Part shown: in pieces, positions 1 to 9,900 of the stretch
Position numbering within the stretch: position 1 is the stretch's first letter
Layout: every line of letters starts with the position of its first letter
Assembly (NCBI GenBank): GCA_000350305.1
Contig: CP002916.1
Location: forward strand, 1,397,106-1,461,105
DNA: 64,000 nt
Source of the DNA: Thermoplasmatales archaeon BRNA1
GTDB taxonomy: Archaea; Thermoplasmatota; Thermoplasmata; Methanomassiliicoccales; Methanomethylophilaceae
Direction of reading: 5' to 3'
Notes under the pieces: generated by a model
What the model was told of the DNA's origin: nothing
What the model saw: the letters and a program-made list of their open reading frames with translations, nothing else
Database searches by the model: none
Program-made: the position numbers and the translations under genes

Positions 1-60
1 GGCCATTTTCTATTTATAGGTTAATGTCGCGCGTAACTTATATTATAAAAGAGGGGAAAG
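1..60 (-). promoter_or_regulatory. Possible promoter of a gene leaving the left edge
   Basis: On the minus strand TTTTATAATATAAG (about 40-55) and CCTATAAATAG (about 11-21) are TATA-like, and an ATG reads at 6-4 running out of the window. A gene may start here; only its first bases are visible. Confidence 0.3.
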
Positions 61-76
61 GGTTTGACGGATTGGC

Positions 77-727
77 TTAGAGTACTGTGCGTATCTCCGC
101 CGCGATCTCATCTGCGACCGCCGCCGGGTCCTCGGCCTTGTAAATCGCGCGGCCCACGATGACGTAGTCCGCTCCCGCCCTAATGGCTGAGGATGCGGAG
201 CCTCCCTGGGCACCTACACCGGGAGAGAGGATCTCCCTGTCGCCGATGATCTGCCTGATGGCGGCAATCCTCTCGGGACGGGTCGCGGGGGCGATGAATC
301 CCTTCACCCCGCACTCGACCCCGACATGTGCCAGACGTTCCGCGTTGGGTGCGGTGAACTCCTGTCCTCCGGGGTGGCTCATCTCGGTCACAGCGTAGAT
401 GGAGGCGCCCTTTGCGTTGGCAACCTGGACCGCCTCGCGCATGGAATCGCTGCCGGTGAAGGCGTGGCAGATGACGGCGGAGGCCCCCCTGTCGATGGAA
501 TTCTCGACGATCAGGTGGACGGTGTTGGGGATGTCGGCGACCTTGAAATCGCAGATTACGTCGGAGCGTTTGGAGAGCTCGGTGATCATCTCCGGGCCCG
601 CAGAGAGCACCAGAGGCCAGTTGATCTTGATGGCATCAACAGTGCCAGATACCGAATCTGCGATGCGCAGGGCCTTTTCCCTGTCGGTCTCATCAAGGGC
701 GAGGATAAGACGGGACTCCTTTCTCAT
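77..727 (-). CDS. pyrF: Orotidine 5'-phosphate decarboxylase
   Basis: Decarboxylates OMP to UMP, the last step of de novo pyrimidine synthesis, in the cytoplasm. The 216-residue protein has the usual length for archaeal PyrF. It shows the N-terminal LALDETD strand (Asp12), the substrate Lys34 in DAIKIN, the catalytic D-x-K-x-x-D motif (Asp60, Lys62, Asp65 in DFKVADIPNT), the phosphate loop SPGVGAQGG and the closing VGRAIYKAEDP motif. The ATG at 727 lies about 28 bases from a TATA box at 752-759, so the mRNA is nearly leaderless. That box is shared with the divergent radical SAM gene. Stop is TAA. Assignment is secure. Confidence 0.97.
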   Translation of the reverse strand: MRKESRLILALDETDREKALRIADSVSGTVDAIKINWPLVLSAGPEMITELSKRSDVICDFKVADIPNTVHLIVENSIDRGASAVICHAFTGSDSMREAVQVANAKGASIYAVTEMSHPGGQEFTAPNAERLAHVGVECGVKGFIAPATRPERIAAIRQIIGDREILSPGVGAQGGSASSAIRAGADYVIVGRAIYKAEDPAAVADEIAAEIRTVL

Positions 728-748
728 GTGTCAAACCATTCTCCGATG

Positions 749-761
749 GTTTTTATAATCT
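749..761. promoter_or_regulatory. Shared bidirectional TATA box, pyrF / radical SAM gene
   Basis: The AT-rich element TTTATAAT at 752-759 reads as a TATA box on both strands. Its centre is about 28 bases from the pyrF ATG (727) and about 25 bases from the ATG at 780 of the divergent gene, the normal archaeal TATA-to-start distance for leaderless transcripts. No other TATA-like sequence lies in the 52-base gap, so one element probably serves both directions. Confidence 0.6.
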
Positions 762-779
762 CGCATACGATTGGCTCGC

Positions 780-1841
780 ATGGCCTTCGTAAGGTTCGAT
801 TCGGGCTCCGCCGCAAACGGTCCCCTCGCAAAGGGATGCGAACTCTGCATCAAGGGATCGAAAATGGTCCTCCTCGTCACTGGAAGGTGCCGTGCTGGAT
901 GTTTCTACTGCCCGGTATCCGCCGAGAAGAAGGGAAAGGACGTGGTCTACGCCAACGAAGGCCGTGTGGACTCCGACGGGGAGATCCTCGAGGAATGCCG
1001 CGCCATGGCCGCGGAGGGTGCGGGTATCACCGGAGGGGACCCCTCCGAGACCCTCGACAGGACCCTCCACTACATCTCGCTCCTAAAGGATGCCTTCGGG
1101 AAGGACTTCCATCTCCACATGTACACCTCAGTCATCAGCCTCGAGAACGCCAAGAAGCTCGAGGCCGCCGGCTTGGACGAGATAAGGTACCACCCCAGGG
1201 ACAGTACGTGGGCGGACATGGAGGGTTCCGAACTCCCCGACATCGTCTCCGGGACCTCCATGGACGTGGGGATCGAGATCCCCGCCCTGCCCGGAAGGGA
1301 GGATGACATCATCGCCCTTGCGAAATATGCCTTCGGGGCCGGAATCAGATTCATGAACCTCAACGAGCTCGAGTTCTCCGAGAGCAACTGGGGGATGATG
1401 GAGTCCCGTGGTTACGAGATGAAGGACGACGTCTCCGCGGCCGTCCTCGGTGCGGAGGAGACCGCCATCGCCGTGATGGATGCCCTTCCCGACCTGCCAA
1501 TACACTTCTGCTCGTCCACATTCAAGGACGGCGTCCAGCTCAGGAACAGGCTCAAGAGGAGGGCCGAGAACACCGCCAGGGAATACGACGTCGTCACCGA
1601 CGACGGCACCTTCCTCAAGGGCATCGTCTACGCCGACGATCTGGAAAAGGCGGCATCCTACATGCGCGAACAGTATGAAGTGCCAGATGAACTTATGTTC
1701 ATCGACCGCGACAGGAACAGGATGGAGATTGCCGCCTGGATCCTCGAGGAAATAGGCAGGGAACTGCCCTTCCGCTGCTACATAGTCGAGGAGTATCCCA
1801 CCAGGGACCGCCTCGAGGTCGAGAGAACCCCGGTTAACTGA
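780..1841 (+). CDS. Radical SAM protein, archaeal, function unassigned
   Basis: The protein (353 residues) carries the radical SAM cluster motif C37-x3-C41-x2-C44 (CRAGCFYC) and therefore probably binds a 4Fe-4S cluster and S-adenosylmethionine. An additional C20-x2-C23 pair precedes it. The following TGGDPSE segment fits the GGE-like SAM-binding motif of the family. I chose ATG 780 because the TATA box at 752-759 is 25 bases upstream, predicting a leaderless mRNA; an in-frame TTG at 771 is less likely. The gene stands alone and converges on nusA, with a hairpin between them. The substrate cannot be told from sequence; annotated relatives are described only as radical SAM proteins. Confidence 0.85.
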   Translation: MAFVRFDSGSAANGPLAKGCELCIKGSKMVLLVTGRCRAGCFYCPVSAEKKGKDVVYANEGRVDSDGEILEECRAMAAEGAGITGGDPSETLDRTLHYISLLKDAFGKDFHLHMYTSVISLENAKKLEAAGLDEIRYHPRDSTWADMEGSELPDIVSGTSMDVGIEIPALPGREDDIIALAKYAFGAGIRFMNLNELEFSESNWGMMESRGYEMKDDVSAAVLGAEETAIAVMDALPDLPIHFCSSTFKDGVQLRNRLKRRAENTAREYDVVTDDGTFLKGIVYADDLEKAASYMREQYEVPDELMFIDRDRNRMEIAAWILEEIGRELPFRCYIVEEYPTRDRLEVERTPVN

Positions 1842-1863
1842 TGCGCGGATGAAAGTAGCCGGA

Positions 1864-1882
1864 CCTCCCCGAACCGGGGAGG
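1864..1882. terminator. Hairpin between convergent radical SAM gene and nusA
   Basis: An 8-bp perfect stem (CCTCCCCG / CGGGGAGG) with a 3-nt loop lies 23 bases after the radical SAM stop codon and 38 bases after the nusA stop codon. It sits between convergent genes and is a candidate bidirectional terminator closing the RNA polymerase operon. There is no long T tract. Confidence 0.5.
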
Positions 1883-1919
1883 CCCGGAAGTCGTTTCCGT
1901 TACACCCAGGGATAACGGC

Positions 1920-2348
1920 TCAGTCTACGCTGATGCTCTGGATATCGTGATGCCTGTTCACGATGTCACGGGCGATGCGAAGGTTCTTGCCGTTCTTGCC
2001 GATCGCACGTCCCTTCTTCTCGGGGTTGACCGTGACGGTGGCGTGCGTGATGTCTCCGCGCTGCTCGATAACGACGTTCGTAGGCTCGTAGATGTGGAAG
2101 ACGTTCAGCACGAACTGCTTGGGATCGTCGGAGTACTCCACGACCTGGATGTTCTTCCCGGTCAGATCCTTGAGCTTCTTCATGTGGTCGCCGTTCTTCC
2201 CGACCGCGATGTTGCCCTGTCCCTTCTCCACGACGAACACGAGTTTCTCCTCGGTGTCCATGCAGTCGACTGCATTGGTGTGGGTTACCTGCTGGAACAG
2301 CGCTATGAAGCGGAGGGTCTCCTCTGTCAGTACGATATCTGCAGCCAT
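1920..2348 (-). CDS. nusA: Archaeal transcription factor NusA
   Basis: A 142-residue protein made of two KH domains, the short archaeal form of NusA that lacks the bacterial N-terminal polymerase-binding domain and S1 domain. The two KH loops are visible as GKNG at about residues 50-53 and 117-120. It likely binds RNA at the elongating polymerase. It is the last gene of the rpoH-B-A1-A2-rpl30e-nusA operon; its ATG (2348) lies five bases after the rpl30e stop codon. The usual archaeal continuation (rps12, rps7, EF-2) is absent here: a hairpin and a convergent gene follow instead. Confidence 0.92.
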   Translation of the reverse strand: MAADIVLTEETLRFIALFQQVTHTNAVDCMDTEEKLVFVVEKGQGNIAVGKNGDHMKKLKDLTGKNIQVVEYSDDPKQFVLNVFHIYEPTNVVIEQRGDITHATVTVNPEKKGRAIGKNGKNLRIARDIVNRHHDIQSISVD

Positions 2349-2353
2349 TTTGC

Positions 2354-2638
2354 TCACAGCGTTAAGATGTTGGAGGTACCCTTGTCGATGACGGCGAGGG
2401 CAGCGACGGAGTAGGGAACTCCGCAGAGAGCTCCGAGCTCCATGTTGTTTCCGCTGAACACATGGACCTTGACGTCCTTGTTGTTGGCCAGGAAGGCAGA
2501 GGGGCAGTTCTCGCTGACGATGATCATCTGCGCCTTTCCTGCCTTGACCGCCTTCTCGGTCTGTACGGTTCCGAACTCGACCTTTCCGGTCGAGATTGCT
2601 GCCTTCAGTGCCTTTCCGATGTCGATTTCTTCGCTCAT
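2354..2638 (-). CDS. rpl30e: 50S ribosomal protein L30e
   Basis: A 94-residue member of the L7Ae/L30e/S12e RNA-binding fold, with the characteristic GKAQMIIVSENCPS strand-turn and the GVPYSVAALAVIDKG C-terminal portion. It binds kink-turn RNA in the large subunit. The gene sits in its classical archaeal place after rpoA2, overlapping it by an ATGA start/stop junction (ATG 2636-2638, rpoA2 stop 2635-2637), which implies translational coupling. Confidence 0.95.
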   Translation of the reverse strand: MSEEIDIGKALKAAISTGKVEFGTVQTEKAVKAGKAQMIIVSENCPSAFLANNKDVKVHVFSGNNMELGALCGVPYSVAALAVIDKGTSNILTL

Positions 2639-4119
2639 TCATTATCCCTCTTCTTGGGTGTGTATTCGAGTTTGACTGCGCCGGTTCCTAGGGTCACCGG
2701 CTGACCCACGATGATGTTTTCGGTAACTCCTTCGAGATGGTCGATCTCTCCCACCATCGCCGCGTGCAGCAGGTGTGCAGCGGTGATCTCGAACGCCGCC
2801 CTCGCGAGGACGGACGACTTCTTTCCGGAGACTCCGTGCCTTCCGATGGCCCTGACGGTTCCGTCGTTGGTCATCAGGTCGGCGACGAGCATGATGTGCC
2901 TGATATCCACATCCAGACCCGCGTTCTTCAGGGTGGAGGTGGCCTCGTAGACGATTGAGTTCCTTGCGGCCTCGATTCCGAGGACATCCGCGACCTCGAG
3001 GATGGAGTTGGTCATGACCTTGGGTGCCTCGACCTCGGGGACCTTGAGGATCTCTCCGAGGTTGGATCCCTCGGTCAGGATGGTGTAGTACTTCTGACCG
3101 GTCTTGTCCACGTCCTCCTTGACGAGTGCGCGCTTGATGCCGTCGATGCCCTTCAGCTTGGTGTTCCTGATGGCATCGTACATGGCCTGCATCTTGGAGA
3201 AGCTGGGCTCGTCGGATGCGATGACGATGTTGTAGTCGTCGGTCTTGGTGACCATGCCGCGGACGGCCTTCACCTTGTTCAGGCGGTCGACGATGTCGTC
3301 GATGTTGAGGCCCTTCTCGTCGAGTATCTTCGGGGAGGGCTTCACCATGATCCTCATGTTGGTGATGTCGGTGGTGAGGTCCGCGACATCGCTGAGGGTG
3401 GTGATCTGGATGTTGGACGCGATGTGGCTCGCGATGTTCTTGTCGGTCTTCGCCAGTCCCATCAGGGGGATGGTCATGGACGGGGTGGAGGGCTCCCTGC
3501 GCGCATCGACGATCTCGATGAGACGGGGAAGTCCCTGGGTAACCGACAGGAATGTGTCTCCCGCGAAGTGGAAGGTACGCAGGTTCATCTGGGTACCGGG
3601 CTCTCCGATGGAGTGGGCCGCCATGACTCCGGCGGACTCGTTCTGGGCCATCTTGTGGGAGTCGTACATCTCGCCTGCGCGGGTGACGAGCCTCTCGACG
3701 GTCTCGTCGTCGATGTCGATCCCGACCTTCTCGGCGACGTCGAGCTTCTCGGCGATCTGGTAGACGACGGTCCCGGGGATCTGGACCCCGAGCTTCTCGC
3801 AAACGCCGAACAGCCTCTCCTCGGTGGGGGAGTTCTGGCGGCGCTTGTTGACCTCCTCGAAGACGGGCTCGGCAGCCTCCTCGGCCGCGGCCTCGGCCTT
3901 GGGGGCCTTCTTGGCGGGGGAGGAGCGGGACGGGGTCTTGGCGAGCTTGGACATGACCTCCTGGGCCATCTCCTCGCCGACGAGCTCGGCGAGCTCCTCG
4001 GCTCCGGCGTCCTTGACGGCGCCGAGACTGGAGTACTTGGAGACGAGCAGGGATGCGGTCTCGTCGTTTATGCCCCTGTTGACAAGGGCCTTGATGGTGT
4101 CTTTCTTAGCCATGATCAC
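2635..4119 (-). CDS. rpoA2: DNA-directed RNA polymerase subunit A''
   Basis: C-terminal part of the split largest subunit; it contributes the jaw, part of the bridge-helix/trigger-loop region (for example SAGVMAAHSIGEPGTQMNLRTFH) and the C-terminal clamp. At 494 residues it is longer than the roughly 400 usual for archaeal A''. The excess is at the N terminus: about 60 residues resembling a helix-hairpin-helix unit (two LV-rich helices around residues 8-60) followed by an Ala/Glu/Pro-rich linker to about residue 95, before the conserved core begins. A second in-frame ATG two codons later (MAKKD) is an equally good start. The start overlaps the rpoA1 stop. Confidence 0.96.
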   Translation of the reverse strand: MIMAKKDTIKALVNRGINDETASLLVSKYSSLGAVKDAGAEELAELVGEEMAQEVMSKLAKTPSRSSPAKKAPKAEAAAEEAAEPVFEEVNKRRQNSPTEERLFGVCEKLGVQIPGTVVYQIAEKLDVAEKVGIDIDDETVERLVTRAGEMYDSHKMAQNESAGVMAAHSIGEPGTQMNLRTFHFAGDTFLSVTQGLPRLIEIVDARREPSTPSMTIPLMGLAKTDKNIASHIASNIQITTLSDVADLTTDITNMRIMVKPSPKILDEKGLNIDDIVDRLNKVKAVRGMVTKTDDYNIVIASDEPSFSKMQAMYDAIRNTKLKGIDGIKRALVKEDVDKTGQKYYTILTEGSNLGEILKVPEVEAPKVMTNSILEVADVLGIEAARNSIVYEATSTLKNAGLDVDIRHIMLVADLMTNDGTVRAIGRHGVSGKKSSVLARAAFEITAAHLLHAAMVGEIDHLEGVTENIIVGQPVTLGTGAVKLEYTPKKRDNE

Positions 4120-6971
4120 TCACCTCCGTAGTCGTCGCCGTCGGATTCGTAGTCGGTGGAGTCCTCGTCTCCGTCGGAGTCGAAGTCGTTGTCGTACTCG
4201 ATGGCGTCGAGGTCCTTCTCGCGTTCTCCGTAGCTGTCTCCCTGGTTCTCCTTGGCGTTGACGTCGACGAGCTTCTCGGCGTCCTCTCCGAGGACCTCGA
4301 AGAACAGGTCGTCGATGTCGATGGCCTTTCCGCGGACGGACCTTGCGGGGTCGACGCCGTCCTCTCCGTACTTGAACTGGACGATGGCGCCGACGGTGTT
4401 CCTGATGGTTCCGTCGGAGGTTAGCTTCAGGTCCTCGAGGGCACTGATGAGCCTCCTCTGCATGTATCCGGACCTGCTGGTACGGACGGCGGTATCGACG
4501 AGACCCTCTCTTCCTCCCATTGCGTGGAAGAAGAACTCGGTGGGGGTGAGACCCAGCTTGTAGGAGTCCTTGCAGAATCCCTTGGCGTAGGCTCCCAGGT
4601 CTTCCCTGGGGAAGTGGGGCAGGGTCCTCTGCCAGTATCCTCTGGAGATCCTCTCTCCACGGACGGTCTGCTGTCCGACGCATCCTGCCATCTGGGACAG
4701 GTTGGTCATGGATCCACGGGCACCGGTCTTCGCCATGATGACCGCGGGGTTGGACATACCGAGCTTGGATCCCGCGATGTTACCCGCGGTGGTACGGGCA
4801 TCTCCGAGGACCTTCATGATCTGGTTCTCGAGGGTGGTCTCCGCGGTTCCTCCCTGGGAGGCCTCGAGGGTCTGGTCGTGGAAGGACTCGATGAGCTCGT
4901 CGACCTTCGCGATTGCGTCGTCGGACGAGGTGGAGATCTGCCTCAGGTCCTCGGCGGGGATGTCCTCGTCGGAGATTCCGGTGGAGAATCCGTGGTTCAT
5001 GATGGTACCGAGCGCGAGCCTGGTGACCTCGTTGAGGAACTTGGCTGCGCGGTCGGACCCGTAGTCCCTGGCGATCTTCTCGAGGATCTTTCCCTTGGAG
5101 TTCCCGATGGCGGACTCGTCGATGGTTCCCTCGAGGAGCTGTCCGTTGCGGATGATGACCAGGCCGTCGAAGTCCGGGTCGTCCTTGTCCAGGCTCTTGG
5201 TGATGCTCGACTTGAACTTGATGTTGAAGTTGTCGGGCAGGACGAGGGAGAACAGCTGCCTCCCGGTCCAGTAGGGCTCTCCGTTCTCGTCGGTGCCTGC
5301 CGGCTCGGGGGGCTCGATCTCGGGGAGTTTCATGAGGATGTTCATGGTCTCCCATTTTCCGAAGTGCGGGTTGCCGTGGGTGAGGAAGTACGAACCGGAG
5401 ATGTGGTCGTGGATTCCTCCGATGATGGGTCCTCCGTACCTGGGGGACAGGATGTTCTCCTGGACCTGCATGATGATGCGTGCCTCGGCACGGGCCTCCT
5501 CGGACTGCAGGACGTGGAGGTTCATCTCGTCGCCGTCGAAGTCGGCGTTGTACGGGGCGCAGACGCAGAGGTTGAACCTGAAGGTCCTTCCCTTCATGAC
5601 CCTGACGCGGTGCGCCATGATGGACATCCTGTGCAGCGAGGGCTGCCTGTTGAACAGGACGATGTCGCCGTCGATGAGCTGCCTCCAGACGACGTAGTCG
5701 ATGCTGAGTCCCTCGGCGACGGTCTCCGCGTTGTCGGGGGTGACCCTGATCTTGCGGCCGTCGTTCCTGATGACGTAGTTGACTCCGAAGACGTATCCGT
5801 TCTCGTCGTCGGCGGGACTGGGTCCGCGCTTGACGTACTCCCTCATCTTCTCGATATTGCGCTCGTTGACGTGCATGGGCACGGAGAGCTCGCGGGCGGC
5901 GATGACCGGGACTCCGACCTCGTTGATGGAGAGGTTCGGGTCGGGGGAGATGACGGTACGGGCGGAGAAGTTCACACGCTTACCGGACAGGTTGGACCTA
6001 AACCTTCCCTCCTTACCCTTGAGCCTCTGGGCCAGGGTCTTGAGGGAACGTCCGGACCTGTGCCTTGCGGGCGGGGTCCCGGAGGTCTGGTTGTCGAAGT
6101 AGGTGGTGATGTGGTACTGGAGAAGCTCGCGGAGGTCCTCGATGATGAGCTGGGGCGCTCCCGCGTCGCGGTTCTCCCTGAGCCTCTGGTTGATCCTGAG
6201 GACGTCGACCAGCTTGTGGGTGAGGTCGTCCTCGGACCTGTCTCCGGAATCCAGGGTGATGGAGGGCCTGACGGTGACCGGGGGCACGGCGAGTGCGGTG
6301 AGGATCATCCACTCGGGCCTGCAGGTCGCGGGGTCGATTCCCAGGACCCTGAGGTCGTCATCGGGGATGAGCTCGAGCCTGGCGCGGATCTCCTTGGGGG
6401 TCAGGTCGTGGGACCTGGCGGGGGAGTTGTCGTCCTTGCCGTGGCTGGGCTCGACCTCCCTGAACCTGGTGGGCTTGTCGAGCTTGATCTTCATCTGATC
6501 CGCGCCGCAGATGGGACAGGAGGTGTTGTTGGACGCTTCCTTCGCGATCTCCTTGGAGTAGACCTTCTGGTCGATGGTGTCGCCGCCGAACTCGAGGATC
6601 GAGTCCATGCGTTTCTGCATCTTCCCGATCTGCTCCTCGGTGAGCATGAGCCTTCCGCACTTGGGATTGCGGCAGGTGGCCTCGAGGAGCATCTTGATGT
6701 CCTTGACGAAGCCGACGTGGGTGACCGGCTCGGCCAGGTCGATGTATCCGAAGTGTCCGGGACACTCGTCGACCTTGCATCCGCAGGTCTTGCAGCGGAG
6801 GCCGGGCTCGATGACTCCCATGTGCATGTCCATGAGACCCTGCTCGATGGGGTGTCCCTCATCGTCGTAGGTATCGGCGGTGATGATCTTCACCGCTGCC
6901 ATCTTCCTGATCTCCTCAGGGGACAGACAGGAGAATTTGATCGATCCGATCCTCTTGGTGATGTTGTTCAT
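4116..6971 (-). CDS. rpoA1: DNA-directed RNA polymerase subunit A'
   Basis: N-terminal part of the largest subunit (951 residues), holding the catalytic Mg-binding motif NADFDGD near residue 475. The clamp zinc site is C60-x2-C63-x6-C70-x2-H73 and a second CPIC-type site lies near residue 155. The protein is longer than usual because of a strongly acidic C-terminal tail of about 40 residues rich in Asp, Glu, Ser, Tyr and Gly after the point where A' normally ends. Start and stop overlap with rpoB and rpoA2 by four bases each. Secure assignment; the tail's role is unknown. Confidence 0.97.
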   Translation of the reverse strand: MNNITKRIGSIKFSCLSPEEIRKMAAVKIITADTYDDEGHPIEQGLMDMHMGVIEPGLRCKTCGCKVDECPGHFGYIDLAEPVTHVGFVKDIKMLLEATCRNPKCGRLMLTEEQIGKMQKRMDSILEFGGDTIDQKVYSKEIAKEASNNTSCPICGADQMKIKLDKPTRFREVEPSHGKDDNSPARSHDLTPKEIRARLELIPDDDLRVLGIDPATCRPEWMILTALAVPPVTVRPSITLDSGDRSEDDLTHKLVDVLRINQRLRENRDAGAPQLIIEDLRELLQYHITTYFDNQTSGTPPARHRSGRSLKTLAQRLKGKEGRFRSNLSGKRVNFSARTVISPDPNLSINEVGVPVIAARELSVPMHVNERNIEKMREYVKRGPSPADDENGYVFGVNYVIRNDGRKIRVTPDNAETVAEGLSIDYVVWRQLIDGDIVLFNRQPSLHRMSIMAHRVRVMKGRTFRFNLCVCAPYNADFDGDEMNLHVLQSEEARAEARIIMQVQENILSPRYGGPIIGGIHDHISGSYFLTHGNPHFGKWETMNILMKLPEIEPPEPAGTDENGEPYWTGRQLFSLVLPDNFNIKFKSSITKSLDKDDPDFDGLVIIRNGQLLEGTIDESAIGNSKGKILEKIARDYGSDRAAKFLNEVTRLALGTIMNHGFSTGISDEDIPAEDLRQISTSSDDAIAKVDELIESFHDQTLEASQGGTAETTLENQIMKVLGDARTTAGNIAGSKLGMSNPAVIMAKTGARGSMTNLSQMAGCVGQQTVRGERISRGYWQRTLPHFPREDLGAYAKGFCKDSYKLGLTPTEFFFHAMGGREGLVDTAVRTSRSGYMQRRLISALEDLKLTSDGTIRNTVGAIVQFKYGEDGVDPARSVRGKAIDIDDLFFEVLGEDAEKLVDVNAKENQGDSYGEREKDLDAIEYDNDFDSDGDEDSTDYESDGDDYGGE

Positions 6972-9900
6972 GATAGGTCCTCCAGCTGAAGCCTCATAGC
7001 AACACCCAGCGACAGGAGCTCATCCATGAGCAGCTTGAACGCGTAGGATGTCTGGACGAGGTGGATGCTCGAATTGTTTCCGCAGACGGGGCAGTAGAGC
7101 TGTCCGTTGCGGGTCATGATGGCGATGTGTCCGCACTTGGGGTTGCCGCAGACGTACTGCTGGGTACCGTCGGACTCATCGAGGAGACGGTCCTTGATGA
7201 CCATTGCCACACCGTGTCCGATGAGGCAGTCCCTCTCCATCTCTCCGAACCTGAGACCTCCCTGTCTGGAGCGTCCCTCGGTAGGCTGACGGGTGAGGAT
7301 CTGGACGGGTCCTCTGGACCTGACGTGGAGCTTTCCGCTGACCATGTGGTGCAGCTTCTCGTAGAAGATGACTCCGGTGTAGACGTCGGTCTGCACCATA
7401 TGTCCGGTCCTTCCATTATACATAATCTCTTTACCGGTACGGGCGAAGCCGTTCCTCACGAGACCGTCGCGGATGGAATCCTCGGACTCTCCGGAGAAGG
7501 CGGTACCGTCAATGGTGCGTGCCTCCATGGATCCGACCTTTCCTGCGATCATCTCGAGGACGTGTCCGATGGTCATACGGGACGGGATACCGTGGGGGTT
7601 GACCACGATATCGGGGGTGACTCCGTCGGCGGTGAAAGGCATATCGCACTGGTCGACCAGCCTTCCGACGACTCCCTTCTGTCCGAACCTGGAGCAGAAC
7701 TTGTCCCCCAGCTCGGGGATCCTCTCGTCCCTGACCTTGACGCGGACGAGCCTGGAACCGTTGTCGCTCTCGGTCACGATGACGGAGTCGACGTATCCCT
7801 GTTCTCCGGGCCTGACGGTAACGGAGGTCTCCCTCCTCTTCTCGTTGGTCATGAGCTCGCCGGCGGGGTCCTCGATGAACCTGGGCGGGGAGGTCTTTCC
7901 GATGAGGACATCGGATCCCTTGACGAAGGTCTCGGGGCTGATGATTCCGTCGTCCTCGAGGGCGGCGTATGCCTCGTCGGCCCTGATGCCGACGATCTCC
8001 TCGGAGGGGATCTCGAAGCGGTCCTCCTGTCCTCCGGGGTAGCGGCGCTCCTCGGCGCGGTAGGACCTGAGGAAGGTGGTCCTTCCCAGTCCCCTGTCGA
8101 CCGAGGACTTGTTCATGACGATCGCATCCTCGATGTTGTATCCGTGGTAGGACATGACCGCGATGCAGAAGTTCTGTCCTGCGGGGCGGTACTTGTAGCC
8201 GATGTAGTCCATGGTCTGGGTCTGGACCATGGGGACCTGCGGGTAGTGCATGACGTGTCCGCGGGTGTCTGGCCTGATCCTGTAGTTGGCCGCGGCGATT
8301 CCCAGAGCCTGTTTCGCCATTCCGGCACCCATGGTGACACGGGGTGCGGAGTTGTGCTCGGGGTACGGGACGATACCGGCGGCGACTCCGATGATGATCA
8401 TCGGGTCGACCTCTAGGTGGGTGTAGGGGACCTTGCTGTTCTCCAGCTTGGAGGGGACGGTGAACTTGTCACCGCACCAGCGGCAGGAGAGCTCGCAGTC
8501 GCCCTTCTTCCCGGGGTTCATCCAATCGACGTCGGTCTCGGACAGCGCGTGTCCGCAGCAGGGACACCTCTTGGGGGTCTCGTAGGGGGTGACGAGGACG
8601 AGCGCGTCCTCCTCTTCCTCCGCGTCGACCCACTCCATGACTCCATAGTGGAACAGGTTGTCCCAGGAGATCTTGCCCTCGCGCATTCCGTCGATGTGCT
8701 CGCGGTTGAGGACGGTGTGTCCGTCCTTGAGGATAAGGAGGGGCCTCCTGAGGCGGCCGTCATCGCAGTTGATGATGATCTCTCCCATCTCCTCGTCGTA
8801 GCGGATGTTGACGTTGTTGTTGATGTTGCCGTAGCGGCGGTGCTCCTTGACGTCCTCGATGAGCTTCTTGGAGTCGGAGCAGGTTCCCACGAGGTCTCCG
8901 TTGACGAAGACGCGGGTTCCGTTCTCGGACACAGGGTTCAGACCGAAGTTCCTGAGGGTGGTGATGACCTCGTCGTCGGGGACTCCCTTGGAGACGTCGA
9001 TGATGAGGGCGGCGTTCTTCACCAGACCACAGTTCTGACCCTCGGGGGTCTCGGACGGGCAGAGCCTTCCCCACTGGGTCGGGTGCAGATCACGGGCCTC
9101 GAAGTGGGGCTGGGACCTGGTCAGGGAGGAGGTGATCCTCCTGAGGTGGGACACGGTGGACATGTTGGAGGTCCTGTCAAGGAGTTGGGACACTCCGGCG
9201 CGTCCTCCGACCCAGTTTCCGGTGGCTAGGGCATGGATGATCTTGTGGGTGAAGAGGTCGGGGCGGATAGAGGAGGCGATGTTAATCTCGTTCCTCTTGC
9301 GGCCCATGTTCCTCTCGAGCTGGTACTTCAGGTCCTTCATGAGGGCGGAGAAGCTGTTCCTGAAGAGGTCCTCCATGAGGTCTCCGGAGAGCTTCAGCCT
9401 CTTGTTGGAGTAGTGGTCCTTGTCATCGGCCTTGCGCTTGCCGATGGACATCTCGAGGACGGACTTGGCGATGCGGCCGAGGTAGATGGCCTTCTTCTTC
9501 CTGTCCTCCTTGGTGTCTCCGAGGTGGGGCAGCAGGGACCTGTCGAGGATGGACTCGACCTTCTTGGTCCTGTACTCCTTTGCCTGACCGGCGGCAAAGT
9601 TCCTCTCGAGGTACGCGATGGCGTCCTCGGTGGTGTGGAACGCGTTGGGAGCGTACTTCTTGGGGTCCATCGAGTCCTCGATGTTGGCGTAGACGATGTT
9701 CGCCATGTCGCTCTCGTACTCCTTGGAGACGATGGTGTCGTAGATCTCGGAGTCGGACTCCATTCCGAGGGCCTTCATCAGGGCGATGAGGGGGATCTCG
9801 GAGGTGACGACGGGGACGGAGACCATGAGGATGCCGTCCTTCTTCTTCTCGACCTGGGTGAGTGCGCGGTATCCCTCCCTCTGGGAGAACACCTTGGCGG

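Noticed and set aside
4524..6989. Very long open frame on the plus strand antisense to rpoA1 (similar ones oppose rpoB, gyrA, gyrB, the large Lhr and elp3).
   Set aside because: Low-complexity Val/Leu/Asp/Gly-rich translations caused by strong GC3 bias of the real gene; no start signals or family resemblance.
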